The notes under the pieces are model-generated. The model did not search any database. It worked only from the letters and a program-made list of their open reading frames with translations, and was not told the DNA's origin. This document shows, piece by piece, positions 43,498 through 52,211 of a DNA stretch of 64,000 bases. The position numbers were made by a program, and so were the translations under genes. The stretch is from assembly GCF_036345915.1 (NCBI RefSeq), contig NZ_CP107785.1, positions 2,542,001 to 2,606,000 of the forward strand, in the 5' to 3' direction. Within the stretch, counting starts at the first letter, position 1; every line of letters starts with the position of its first letter. Source of the DNA: Nocardia sp. NBC_00565 (GTDB lineage: Bacteria; Actinomycetota; Actinomycetes; Mycobacteriales; Mycobacteriaceae).

Positions 43498-44723
43498 TGA
43501 CCGCGGTTGCCGCGGATCGGATCGAATCCGCCGCGCAGGCGTATTCGGTTGCGGCACAACTGGCTACCGAGTTCGGCCAGGAGGCCGCGGCCCGGGATCG
43601 GGACCGGCGCTTGCCGGTCGCGGAGGTGGACCGGCTCGCCGCGAGCGGATTGCTCGCGATCAGTGTTCCGGCGGCGTTCGGCGGCGCCGATGTGCCGCCC
43701 AGCGCGGTGGCCGAGGTCGTGCGGCTGCTCGCGGTCGCCGATCCGAGTATCGCGCAGATTCCGCACAGCCACTTCGTCTATCTGAATCTGTTGCGGCTGG
43801 CGGGTACCGCCGATCAGCAGACGCGCTATTTCGGTCGGGTACTGGCGGGTGCCCGGATCGCGAACGCGCAGTCCGAACGGGGCGGCGCGACTGTCGCGGA
43901 TATCGCCACCACCGTGCGGCCGGTCGGCTCTCGATTCCGCATCGATGGCGTCAAGTTCTACTGTACGGGTTCACTTTTCGCGGATCTGCTGGCCGTGCTC
44001 ACCCGGCTGGATGATCCCGAGGAACGTAGCGGGCTGCCCGCAGGCGAGTACATCGCGTACCTCCCGGCGGACACTCCCGGCGTGCGAATCGTCGACGATT
44101 GGAATGGGATCGGGCAGCGCACCACCGGTAGCGGGACCGTCGCCTTCGACGAGGTCATCGTCGAACGGGAGCAATTGATCGCGCGGTCGGCGGCAGTGCA
44201 CGCGCCTACCGGCTACGGTGCCTACGCCCAGCTGTTGCACGCGGCCATCGACGCCGGCATCGCGCGCGGAGCACTCACGGCAGCAACGGAGTTCGTTCGC
44301 ACCTCGAGTCGTCCGTGGTTCGAGTCGGGCGTCGCGCGGGCGATCGATGACCCGCTGCTGATCCAGCGATTCGGCGAGCTGTCGGTCGCGGTAACGGCGG
44401 CCGAGGCCACACTGACGGCGGCCGGTGCGGCGGTCGACGCCGCTGTGGACAGCGATAGTGCGACCACACCAGCCGACCTCGCCGCCCGCGCGTCACTTGC
44501 GGTGGCCGCCGCAAAGGTACTCGCCGACCGTGCGGCGAACGAGGTCTCCGCCGCACTCTTCGAAGTAGGCGGAACTCGCAGCGCCGCCGCCGACCTCAAC
44601 CTGCACCACTTCTGGCGCAACGCCCGCACCCACACCCTGCACGACCCGATCCGCTGGAAATACCAGCACATCGGACGAGCAGTGCTACACGACAACCCAC
44701 CACCGCTGCACGGCGTGATCTGA
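43497..44723 (+). CDS. sfnB: SfnB-family sulfur acquisition oxidoreductase
   Basis: Seen: 408 residues, TGATGA overlap with sfnG. Acyl-CoA-dehydrogenase fold: LAISVPAAFGGADVPPSAVAEVVRLLAVADPSIAQIPHSHFVYL, SERGGATVADI, DGVKFYCTGSLFADLLAVL and a C-terminal RNARTHTLHDPIRWKYQHIG. It matches the SfnB family, induced by sulfate starvation and suspected to supply or use reduced flavin in sulfone breakdown; its exact reaction is not settled. Its relation to the gene at 39111 suggests an old duplication. Confidence 0.88.
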   Translation: MTAVAADRIESAAQAYSVAAQLATEFGQEAAARDRDRRLPVAEVDRLAASGLLAISVPAAFGGADVPPSAVAEVVRLLAVADPSIAQIPHSHFVYLNLLRLAGTADQQTRYFGRVLAGARIANAQSERGGATVADIATTVRPVGSRFRIDGVKFYCTGSLFADLLAVLTRLDDPEERSGLPAGEYIAYLPADTPGVRIVDDWNGIGQRTTGSGTVAFDEVIVEREQLIARSAAVHAPTGYGAYAQLLHAAIDAGIARGALTAATEFVRTSSRPWFESGVARAIDDPLLIQRFGELSVAVTAAEATLTAAGAAVDAAVDSDSATTPADLAARASLAVAAAKVLADRAANEVSAALFEVGGTRSAAADLNLHHFWRNARTHTLHDPIRWKYQHIGRAVLHDNPPPLHGVI

Positions 44724-44730
44724 ACGGCGG

Positions 44731-44770
44731 CACGCGTGTGGTCATCGCCGGGGCGGTGACCACACGCGTG
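44731..44770. terminator. Bidirectional hairpin between convergent sulfur operons
   Basis: Seen: CACGCGTGTGGTCA (44731-44744) and its perfect complement (44757-44770), 12-base loop. It separates sfnB from the convergent ferredoxin gene. Confidence 0.8.
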
Positions 44771-44784
44771 GCACTCGATGAGTT

Positions 44785-45126
44785 TCAGCGTTCGCTCAAT
44801 CGGGGTGGGGGAGCACCGTGGGGGAGGCGGGGGCCGATGGCGACCAGACTGCCCGCTGTGCGGCCCTTGCCCCAGCCGAGCTTCTCGCGATAGCGGCCGA
44901 TGTGATCGGTGGGGATGGTGTGGGTTTCGGGTAGTGGCGTCGATTCCGGATCGACATACAGTGCGTCGGTAGGGCAGTAGGCCTCGCACATGAAGCAGGT
45001 CTGGCAGTCGGATTGTCTTGCGATGACCGGTATTCCGGACTCAGTGCGATCGAACACATTGGTGGGGCAGGCATCGACGCACTTGTCGCAGCCGATGCAT
45101 GCGTCGGCGAGCACGAGCTCGATCAT
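44785..45126 (-). CDS. Two-[4Fe-4S] ferredoxin paired with a flavoprotein
   Basis: Seen: 113 residues. CIGCDKCVDACP (about residues 10-21) and CQTCFMCEAYCP (about 41-52) give eight Cys for two clusters. A 55-residue C-terminal tail (YREKLGWGKGRTAG) is not part of a standard ferredoxin. The start overlaps the flavoprotein stop by one base (TAATG). The arrangement resembles AprB beside AprA of adenylylsulfate reductase, but the tail and length differ. Likely electron partner of the flavoprotein. Confidence 0.88.
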   Translation of the reverse strand: MIELVLADACIGCDKCVDACPTNVFDRTESGIPVIARQSDCQTCFMCEAYCPTDALYVDPESTPLPETHTIPTDHIGRYREKLGWGKGRTAGSLVAIGPRLPHGAPPPRLSER

Positions 45127-46706
45127 TATGCCACCGCCTGCCGGGCGTCGGTCGAGGTCCAGACGGTGTCGAGGCCGCCGGACAGGATGTGATGGTGCTG
45201 AGCCGGGTCCAGCTCCGGGTGGTCGGCGCGCTTGCTCATGCCGCGGGTCTCGGTGCGCGCCAAGGCCGATTCGTACATCAGCCGCCCGACCGCGGTGATC
45301 GCCGCCGCCTGCCGGGCGCGGATGCGTTCGTCACCGGTGTGACCGCCGAGCTCACGAGTGGCGTGCTCCCAGACGGTATCGAGTTGATCGAGCGCGGGCT
45401 GGAGCCGGTCGCCATGACGGAGGTAGTTCTTCTGGAACGGGAGCAACTCCCGCTGTGCCGCCTCGACGACTTCGGTGGCGGACAGCGATGTGGAACCACT
45501 GGGCCGCAGCCCCGTTCGTCCCGCGCCCTGGAGCGCGGCATCGTCTCGGCGGGCCGCGTGCAGCGCGAACCGGGCCGCGCCCGCGCCCGCCCAACTGCCC
45601 GATGACATCGCCCACGCCGAATTGTGGCTGCCGCCACCGGTGAAGCCGCCGCAGATCCGTTCTCTGGTCGCCGCGTCACCCGCCGCGAACAGTCCGGGCA
45701 CCGTGGTCGCGCAATCGTCGTCGACGATATCGATGCCACCGGTGCCCCGAACCGTGCCCTCGGCGAGCAGATCGACCTCGAAGCGATCGGTGAACGGATT
45801 GATCCCGCGCCGATCGAACTGCAGGAAGAAGTTGGGCTGGCCGTGCCGCATCTGTGCCTGCACTGTCTCGTCGGCGCGATCCAGCTGTGCGAAGACCTTC
45901 TCCGACAACAGCGTTCGGGCGATCACCGAGCGACCCTTCGTCGACCCCGCGCCCTCCAGGACCCGGCCGTCCTCGTGGAAGAACGTGGCGTAACCGTAGT
46001 AGGCGGTCTTGGTGATGGTCGAACCCTTGGGCACGATCGCGTAGGCATTGGAGAACTCCATGCCCGAGAAGCGCGCACCCACCTCGGCCGCCATCAACGC
46101 ACCGTCGCCGGTGTCTACATTGGTGCCGAGGGCGCGGGACAGGAACGCGCACCCGCCACTGGCCAGCACCACCGCACCCGCCGCGATGCGGTAGTCGCGA
46201 TCGAGTTGACGCTGGTAGCCGGCCGCACCGCGCACCGTGCCCGCATCGTCGACCAGCAGTTCGAGTGCCGGTGCGTGATCGAGGATGCGGACGCCGAGGC
46301 GTTTGATCCACGCGCGCATCCGCCGCATGTACTCCGGGCCCTGCACCCCGGTGCGCAGTTGCTCGCCGGTCGCCGGATCCCGCGGGAAGGGGTATTTGCC
46401 CTCCACCGCAAGGCGATTCATATTCGTGTACGTCTGATCGAGGACCCGATCCATCCAGTAGTGGTCGGCGAGATGGCCGCCGAGGGCCTCGCGGCTGGCC
46501 TTCGCGTTGGCGCGGGCGGTCGCCTCCGGGGCGACGTACCAGACGCCGGTGCCCGAAGGCGCTGTCGCGCCGCTGGTTCCGCAGTAGCCCTTGTCCACGA
46601 GTGTCACCTCCGCGCCCGCCTCGCGCGCGCGGATGGCGGCCCAGGCGGCGGCCGGACCGCCGCCGATCACCAGGACATCGGTGCTGGATTGCCAGAGATC
46701 ACTCAT
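45126..46706 (-). CDS. FAD flavoprotein of the fumarate reductase/AprA superfamily
   Basis: Seen: 526 residues. FAD motif DVLVIGGGPAAAWAAIRAREAGAEVTLVDKG, GYCGTSGATAPSGTG, ASGGCAFLSRALGTNVDTGDGALMAAEVGA, and PGLFAAGDAATRERICGGFTGGGSHNSAWA, all typical of the succinate dehydrogenase/fumarate reductase/APS reductase/aspartate oxidase superfamily. It forms an operon with a two-cluster ferredoxin and sits in the middle of the organosulfur cluster, opposite an IclR gene. Function unassigned: oxidation or reduction of a sulfur compound, or electron supply to the monooxygenases, are possible. An aspartate oxidase or plain fumarate reductase is unlikely in this context. Confidence 0.85.
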   Translation of the reverse strand: MSDLWQSSTDVLVIGGGPAAAWAAIRAREAGAEVTLVDKGYCGTSGATAPSGTGVWYVAPEATARANAKASREALGGHLADHYWMDRVLDQTYTNMNRLAVEGKYPFPRDPATGEQLRTGVQGPEYMRRMRAWIKRLGVRILDHAPALELLVDDAGTVRGAAGYQRQLDRDYRIAAGAVVLASGGCAFLSRALGTNVDTGDGALMAAEVGARFSGMEFSNAYAIVPKGSTITKTAYYGYATFFHEDGRVLEGAGSTKGRSVIARTLLSEKVFAQLDRADETVQAQMRHGQPNFFLQFDRRGINPFTDRFEVDLLAEGTVRGTGGIDIVDDDCATTVPGLFAAGDAATRERICGGFTGGGSHNSAWAMSSGSWAGAGAARFALHAARRDDAALQGAGRTGLRPSGSTSLSATEVVEAAQRELLPFQKNYLRHGDRLQPALDQLDTVWEHATRELGGHTGDERIRARQAAAITAVGRLMYESALARTETRGMSKRADHPELDPAQHHHILSGGLDTVWTSTDARQAVA

Positions 46707-46998
46707 GCGTGCTCCTGATGAGATGTCGAGATCGTGCCGAGAAAAGCAGCAATCGGCGACGGAATGCGAAGAATGCGGGGGCCGCGCAGTTGGCGACCGA
46801 ACGCAGGGAATTCGAAATCTACGAGCGATGGCGGCCCCGCGAAACTATTCGGATCACCGCGATTCTGAGTGCGGGAGAAATTCCGGTCGCGAGCCCCGCG
46901 CGAGATAAGTGCATCGGGCGTAGAACCATTGCCGCGGTGGCTGTGTCGGGCAATAGTGCAGCCGAGAGCCGCACCAGGCCGAGACATCAGGAGGGCCG

Positions 46999-47745
46999 AT
47001 GACCGCTGCCGATCAACCGCGTTCGGGCGCACAAGCCGTCGATCGCGCGATTCACGTGCTGAACTGCTTCGAGGGCGACGACCCCGAACTGTCGGTGAGT
47101 GAGTTGGCCCATCGTGCCGGACTGCCCGTGAGCACGACCTATCGATTGGCGCAGGCGCTGGTACGCGGCCGATTGCTGGAACAGGATCCGCTCACGGACC
47201 GCTATCGCATCGGGCACGGGCTGGCGTCGCTGGCCCGTCCGGCGCTGTCGCGGTTGGGTATCGACGCCGCCGCGCCACACCTCTACGCGTTGGCCGCGGG
47301 CATCCGGATCACCGTCAGTCTGAGCATCGCCGACGACCACGACGCCGTCACCGTTTTCCAGGCCCGTCCGCCGGTGTACTTCTGCCCCAACCAGTTGCCA
47401 CGCGCCCGCCAGCCACTGCGCTCCAGCGCGGTCGGTCATGCGCTGCTGGCATATTCGCCCAGCGTGGCGGTGTCGCCGACGGATCTGGATCGGGTGCGGC
47501 GCAGCGGTTTCGCCGTCGAGGTGATCGACAGCGAGGATCCGGTCCGCTCGGTCGCGGTACCGATTCTCGGCCCGGACAAGCAGGTGTGGGGCGCCATCGG
47601 CGTACAGGCCCGCTCGGCGCGCCTCAACGATGAACTGGTGCGCGGCATCGTGCCCGCAATGCGCCAGATCGCGGGCCGGATCGGACCGCTGTGCCAGTCC
47701 ACCGCCGCCATCACGGATGCGCCGCTGGAGTTGTACTCACGGTGA
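46999..47745 (+). CDS. IclR family transcriptional regulator
   Basis: Seen: 248 residues, ATG after GGAGG. N-terminal winged HTH (SVSELAHRAGLPVSTTYRLAQALV, about residues 32-56), then the IclR ligand domain with RQPLRSSAVGHALLAY and VWGAIGVQARSARL. Divergent from the flavoprotein-ferredoxin operon and upstream of the SsuABC operon; it may control either. The 292-base gap before it (46707-46998) holds no clear gene. Confidence 0.88.
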   Translation: MTAADQPRSGAQAVDRAIHVLNCFEGDDPELSVSELAHRAGLPVSTTYRLAQALVRGRLLEQDPLTDRYRIGHGLASLARPALSRLGIDAAAPHLYALAAGIRITVSLSIADDHDAVTVFQARPPVYFCPNQLPRARQPLRSSAVGHALLAYSPSVAVSPTDLDRVRRSGFAVEVIDSEDPVRSVAVPILGPDKQVWGAIGVQARSARLNDELVRGIVPAMRQIAGRIGPLCQSTAAITDAPLELYSR

Positions 47746-47763
47746 TTTCCACAATGTGAAATC
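47744..47763. promoter_or_regulatory. Imperfect inverted repeat before the sulfur import operon
   Basis: Seen: GATTTC at 47744-47749 and GAAATC at 47758-47763 around CACAATGT, at the iclR stop. A consensus -35 (TTGACA, 47796-47801) follows, about 50 bases before the leader ORF; no clean -10 could be assigned. Possible IclR or sulfur-regulator site. Confidence 0.35.
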
Positions 47764-47848
47764 GCCATTGCCGCCCATCCCGGCCCGCCCCACCATTGAC
47801 ACAACGCAGCGGGTTATCGCTTCTGCACAATTCACAAAGGTCGTCGAA

Positions 47849-47926
47849 ATGGTTGAATCCATCGCGCTGATCCGCCGTCGCACGGTGGATCTCATGCGCC
47901 TCCCGCACGGAGTCTGTCGCGCCTGA
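47849..47926 (+). CDS. Cys-containing leader peptide of the sulfonate import operon
   Basis: Seen: 25 codons, ATG 47849 preceded by AAAGG. The peptide has IRRRTVDLMR in the middle and ends HGVCRA, with its single Cys three residues from the end. The pattern RRRxVD-x-x-R...C is that of short actinobacterial leader peptides found before sulfur assimilation genes, and it recurs at 52208. Inference: ribosome stalling at the Cys codon when cysteine is short would raise expression of the genes starting at 48049. It is too short for normal gene callers. Confidence 0.7.
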   Translation: MVESIALIRRRTVDLMRLPHGVCRA

Positions 47927-48048
47927 ATTCGCGGCCGCCGTACTGGCCTCCGCATTCCCGTCCAGGTAATCCGTATCGCTTACCTGTTGCCGCGGTACGT
48001 CCAATTCCCGTGCGCGACAGTGCGTATTCAGTGAAAGAAACCCGAAAC

Positions 48049-49131
48049 ATGTTGTCCCAGAAAACGAGACCGCGGCTGCTCCGTGCCGTCGCCGCCGCGC
48101 TGACCATACCCACCGCACTCGTGGTGCTCGCCGGATGCGGCACATCGGATCCGGGCACCAGCGCCGACGGCAAGGATGTGCTCCGCTACCAGGGCTCGAC
48201 GGGCCAGGTTTCGGCGTATGAACTGGCCGCCGACCTCGGCTACTTCTCGAAGATCGAACTGCACTGGGAGGGTGACACCACCAGCGGCCCGGCCAATATC
48301 CAGGCCGCCGCCACGCGCCAGATCGAATTCGGCAGCGCCTTCAATGGCGCGGTGGTCAAGCTGGTTGCGGGCGGTGCGGCGGTCACCTCGGTGCTCAGCT
48401 CCTATGGTGCGGACGAGCAGAGCTATACCGGCTATTTCGTCCGCGACGGCTCCGGCATCAACTCGCCGCGAGATCTGATCGGCAAGAAGGTCGGCATCAA
48501 CACTCTCGGCGCGCACCATGAATTCGTCACCCGCGAATGGCTGCATCAGCAGGGACTGACCGATCAGGAGATCAAGCAGGTCGAGCTGATCGTGGTGCCG
48601 CCGGCCAATACCGAGGACGCGCTGCGCAAGGGCCAGATCGATGTGGCCGCCCTCGGCAGTGTGTTCCGCGAGAGCGCGGTCGGGCGCGGCGGTATCCACG
48701 CGCTGTACACCGACAAGGATCTGTTCGGTCAATTCGACTACGGCACTTATGTTTTCCGTAAGGACTACATTGCCCAGCACCCCGAGGCGGTCAAGGATTT
48801 CGTCCAGGGCACCGCACGTGCGACGCGCTGGCTGCAGGTGACACCGCGCGACGAGGTGGTGGCCCGCTTCGCCCAGATCATCAACAAGCGCGGCCGCAAC
48901 GAGAACACCGAACTGCTGAAGTTCTGGCGGAGTTCGGGCATTCCGGTGCCGGGCGGCGTTGTCGCAGAGAAGGAACTGCAGATCTGGATCGATTGGCTGG
49001 TCCGCAACGGCGACGCGCCGTCGGGCAAGTTGTCGGCGAAGGATCTGTTCACCAACAAGGACAACCCCTACGCGAACGGCACTTACGGTCCGACCACCGG
49101 TCCGACCGGTGAGGCGGTGGCGGCGAAATGA
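48049..49131 (+). CDS. ssuA: Sulfonate/taurine-type ABC transporter substrate-binding lipoprotein
   Basis: Seen: 360 residues from ATG 48049; a GTG at 48010 in frame would add 13 polar residues before the signal and is less likely. Lipoprotein signal ending VVLAGC (lipid Cys about residue 29). The mature part is a SsuA/TauA-type periplasmic binding fold (YQGSTGQVSAYELAADLGYF, GINTLGAHHEFVTREWL, PPANTEDALRKGQID). It delivers an organosulfur compound to SsuBC. The stop overlaps ssuB by 4 bases. Confidence 0.88.
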   Translation: MLSQKTRPRLLRAVAAALTIPTALVVLAGCGTSDPGTSADGKDVLRYQGSTGQVSAYELAADLGYFSKIELHWEGDTTSGPANIQAAATRQIEFGSAFNGAVVKLVAGGAAVTSVLSSYGADEQSYTGYFVRDGSGINSPRDLIGKKVGINTLGAHHEFVTREWLHQQGLTDQEIKQVELIVVPPANTEDALRKGQIDVAALGSVFRESAVGRGGIHALYTDKDLFGQFDYGTYVFRKDYIAQHPEAVKDFVQGTARATRWLQVTPRDEVVARFAQIINKRGRNENTELLKFWRSSGIPVPGGVVAEKELQIWIDWLVRNGDAPSGKLSAKDLFTNKDNPYANGTYGPTTGPTGEAVAAK

Positions 49132-49961
49132 GTCAGGTGAAACTCGCGCTGAACGGCGTGCGCAAACAGTTCCCGGTTCGTGGTTCGAACGAGAAGTTCA
49201 CCGCGATCGAGGACATCTCGCTGGAACTGCGTGAGGGTGAGTTCCTGGTGCTGGTCGGGCCGAGTGGCTCGGGCAAGTCGACGCTGCTCGATCTGCTCGG
49301 TGGCCTGAGCAAGCCGACAGAGGGCCGAATCCTGTTGGACGGCCAGCCGATCAGCGGCCCCGGCCTGGACCGGGGGATTGTCTTCCAGCAGTACGCACTG
49401 CTGCCGTGGCGCACCGCCCTGGCCAATATCGAATTCGGTTTGGAGGCGAAGGGTGTGCGGCGCAGGCAGCGCCGGGCGATCGCGGCCGAATATCTGGACC
49501 TGGTGGGGCTGGTCGGATTCGGCGACCGCTATCCGCACGAACTATCCGGCGGCATGAAGCAACGCGTCGCCATCGCACGCAGCCTCGCCTTCGATCCGGA
49601 GGTGCTGCTGATGGACGAACCGTTCGCCGCACTCGACGCCCAGACCCGAGAGTCGTTGCAGGACGAGCTGTTACGCATCTGGAAGGCGACCGGCAAGACC
49701 ATCCTGTTCATCACCCACGGCATCGACGAGGCCGTGTACCTCGGCCAGCGGGTGGCGGTCTTGACCTCACGGCCGGGCCGGGTCAAGGCCGTTTTCGATA
49801 TCGACATCGATCGGGACTCCGGTGTGGACGTCCGATCCAGCGAGCCGTTCCGGGAGGCCAGGCACCGGATCTGGTCGCAATTGCAGAGCGAGGTCACCCG
49901 CGCGCAGGGGCTCGAACTGTCGTCCGCCACGAGTAACGAGAAGAGGCCGGTTCATGTCTAG
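49128..49961 (+). CDS. ssuB: Sulfonate/taurine-type ABC transporter ATPase
   Basis: Seen: 277 residues. Walker A GPSGSGKST (about 44-52), Q-loop FQQYALLPWRTALANIEFGLEAKG, signature LSGGMKQR, Walker B VLLMDEPFAALDAQTR, H-loop ITHGIDEAVYLGQRVAVL. The DEPFAALDAQTR form is characteristic of the nitrate/sulfonate/taurine importer family. Overlaps ssuA and ssuC. Confidence 0.92.
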   Translation: MSQVKLALNGVRKQFPVRGSNEKFTAIEDISLELREGEFLVLVGPSGSGKSTLLDLLGGLSKPTEGRILLDGQPISGPGLDRGIVFQQYALLPWRTALANIEFGLEAKGVRRRQRRAIAAEYLDLVGLVGFGDRYPHELSGGMKQRVAIARSLAFDPEVLLMDEPFAALDAQTRESLQDELLRIWKATGKTILFITHGIDEAVYLGQRVAVLTSRPGRVKAVFDIDIDRDSGVDVRSSEPFREARHRIWSQLQSEVTRAQGLELSSATSNEKRPVHV

Positions 49962-50838
49962 CGCACTGCAAGTCATCGAGAAGGCGCCGCGCGCCATCGT
50001 GCCCGAGCCGGTCGTCGCCTCGGCGCGGGAAGTCGCCGTGCCGCCGCTGCTGTTGCGTGCACTGCGTACCGTCGCGCTGGTCGGCTGGCGCATCTTCAAG
50101 CCCGCCATCGCCTTCGCGCTATTGCTCGCGATATGGGAGATCGCCCCTCGGATCGGACTGGTAGACGAGGTCTTCCTGCCGCCGTTCTCGGTGGTCGCCC
50201 AGGCTTTCGTCAATCTGGTGCAGAGCGGTCAGATGTGGGAACACGTTTCGACCAGCCTGACCCGCTCGGCGAGTGGGTTCTCCCTCGCTCTGGTGGTGGC
50301 GATTCCGATCGGTATCGGCATCGCCTGGTACAAGCCGGTCGCCGACTTCCTCAATCCGATCCTCGAATTCTTCCGCAATACCGCGGCTTTGGCGTTGCTG
50401 CCGGTGTTCATCCTGATTCTGGGGATCGGGGAGACGTCGAAGGTGGCGGTCGTGCTCTACGCGAGCTTCTTCCCGATCCTGTTGAACACCATCACCGGTG
50501 TGCGCACGGTTGATCCGCTACTGATCAAATCGGCGGTGTCGCTGGGATTCTCGCCCCTGCGACTGTTCCAGAAGGTGATCCTGCCCGCCGCGGTGCCATC
50601 GATCTTCACCGGGGTGCGGATGGCGGCGGCCTCATCGATCCTGGTACTCATCGCGGCCGAAATGGTCGGTGCGCGTGCCGGGCTCGGGTATTTGATCACC
50701 GCGGCGCAGCAAAACTTCCAGATCCCCAATATGTACGCGGGCATTCTCGCCATTTCGATATTGGGGCTGACCTTCAACGGGTTGCTCGTCGCCCTGGAAC
50801 GCCGGCTGTCGCGCTGGCGCACCACATCCGGTCTGTAA
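49954..50838 (+). CDS. ssuC: Sulfonate/taurine-type ABC transporter permease
   Basis: Seen: 294 residues from ATG 49954, overlapping ssuB by 8 bases. Six membrane helices and the EAA-type loop (ILLNTITGVRTVDPLLIKSAVSLGFSPLRLFQKVILPAAVPSIFTGVRMAAASSI). The 45-residue N-terminal extension before the first helix is longer than in SsuC and polar/Pro-rich. Confidence 0.9.
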   Translation: MSSALQVIEKAPRAIVPEPVVASAREVAVPPLLLRALRTVALVGWRIFKPAIAFALLLAIWEIAPRIGLVDEVFLPPFSVVAQAFVNLVQSGQMWEHVSTSLTRSASGFSLALVVAIPIGIGIAWYKPVADFLNPILEFFRNTAALALLPVFILILGIGETSKVAVVLYASFFPILLNTITGVRTVDPLLIKSAVSLGFSPLRLFQKVILPAAVPSIFTGVRMAAASSILVLIAAEMVGARAGLGYLITAAQQNFQIPNMYAGILAISILGLTFNGLLVALERRLSRWRTTSGL

Positions 50839-50864
50839 CTACTCGTCCAAAGGATCGATCACCG

Positions 50865-52211
50865 ATGTCTGTACCGCCCAAGCAGTTTCACCTGAACGCG
50901 TTCCTCATGGGTGTGGGTCACCACGAGGCGGCCTGGCGCCATCCCCGAACCGAAGAGCGTCGGGTGTTGGATGTGCGGCACTTCCAGGAGCTGGGTCGGA
51001 TCGCCGAACGCGGCAAGCTGGATTCGGTATTCTTCGCCGACGGTCTGGCGGTCGGGCCGCGGATCAAGCGCAACACCCTCGCCGTATTCGAGCCGGTGAC
51101 GCTGCTGTCCGCGATCGCGGCGGCAACCGAGCATGTCGGGCTGATCGCCACCGCCTCGACCACCTACAACGAGCCGTTCAACCTCGCCCGCAAATTCGCC
51201 TCGCTGGACCACATCAGCAGCGGTCGGGCCGGGTGGAACATCGTCACATCGGGAAATGAGGAGGAGGCGTTCAACTTCGGTTTCGACGCCATTCCCGAGC
51301 ACGCGCGGCGTTATGAGCGGGCGCAGGAGTTCGTGGATGTCGCGATCCAGCTCTGGGACAGCTGGGAGTCGACCGCGATCGTGCTGGACCCCGAGGAGGG
51401 CATCTTCGCCGATCCCGACAAGGTGCACAGCATCGACTACGTGGGCGATCGGTTCCGGGTGCGCGGACCGCTGAATTCGCCGCGCAGCCCGCAGGGCCGT
51501 CCGCTGCTCGTGCAGGCCGGATCCTCGGAGAGCGGAAAGGATTTCGCGGCGCGGTACGCCGAGGCGGTGTTCACCGCGCAGCGGACGCTGGAAGAAGGGC
51601 AGGCGTTCTACCGAGATCTGAAGTCGCGGCTGCCGAAGTACGGTCGCTCGGCCGACGAACTGAAGGTGCTGCCCGGTTTGGTGCCGTTCATCGCCGACAC
51701 GCGCGCCGAGGCGCTGGCGCTCGAACAGGAATTCACCGACCTGATCTCGCCGGACTACGCACTGCGGCAATTGTCGTCGCTGCTGGGCGTCGATCTGACC
51801 GAACACGCACTCGATGCACCCTTGCCGCCGCTGCCGACGGAGAGCGAAATCGAAGGCGGGAAGAGCAGATTCACATTGGTGAAGGAGCTGGCCGAGCGCG
51901 AGGAACTCACCGTGCGCCAGCTCATCGGCAAACTCGGCGGTGGGCGTGGGCACCGCACCTTCGCGGGCACGCCAGAAGATATTGCCGACGAACTGCAATC
52001 GTGGTTCGAGAACGGCGCCGCCGACGGCTTCAACATCATGCCGCCGTACCTGCCCGGTGGGCTCGCGGATTTCGTGGACCGGGTGGTGCCGATCCTGCAG
52101 GAGCGCGGACTCTTCCGGACGGACTACACCGCGACGACACTGCGCGGCCATTACGGGCTGGACCCGGTGGAAAGCCAATTCGCGCACGTGGAAACGCAGG
52201 TGAGCGCATGA
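50865..52211 (+). CDS. NtaA/SnaA/DszA-type FMN-dependent monooxygenase
   Basis: Seen: 448 residues. Luciferase-like barrel of the nitrilotriacetate monooxygenase group: FHLNAFLMGVGHHEAAWRHP, LGRIAERGKLDSVFFADGLA, LARKFASLDHISSGRAGWNIVTS, LLVQAGSSESGKDFAARYAEAVF and DGFNIMPPYLPGGLADFVDRVVPILQERGLFR. It needs reduced FMN from a separate reductase. Placed between the importer and tauD, it probably cleaves the C-S bond of an imported sulfone or sulfonate. It is the intact counterpart of the deleted gene at 40319. Confidence 0.87.
   Translation: MSVPPKQFHLNAFLMGVGHHEAAWRHPRTEERRVLDVRHFQELGRIAERGKLDSVFFADGLAVGPRIKRNTLAVFEPVTLLSAIAAATEHVGLIATASTTYNEPFNLARKFASLDHISSGRAGWNIVTSGNEEEAFNFGFDAIPEHARRYERAQEFVDVAIQLWDSWESTAIVLDPEEGIFADPDKVHSIDYVGDRFRVRGPLNSPRSPQGRPLLVQAGSSESGKDFAARYAEAVFTAQRTLEEGQAFYRDLKSRLPKYGRSADELKVLPGLVPFIADTRAEALALEQEFTDLISPDYALRQLSSLLGVDLTEHALDAPLPPLPTESEIEGGKSRFTLVKELAEREELTVRQLIGKLGGGRGHRTFAGTPEDIADELQSWFENGAADGFNIMPPYLPGGLADFVDRVVPILQERGLFRTDYTATTLRGHYGLDPVESQFAHVETQVSA

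Noticed and set aside
46707..46998. Leader-type peptide before the flavoprotein operon
   Set aside because: A 36-codon minus-strand frame exists, but it has no Cys, no RRR-x-VD motif and no ribosome site.
50859..52187. 442-codon minus-strand frame opposite the NtaA/DszA-type gene
   Set aside because: Complete overlap with a gene whose family motifs run throughout; the antisense protein has none.
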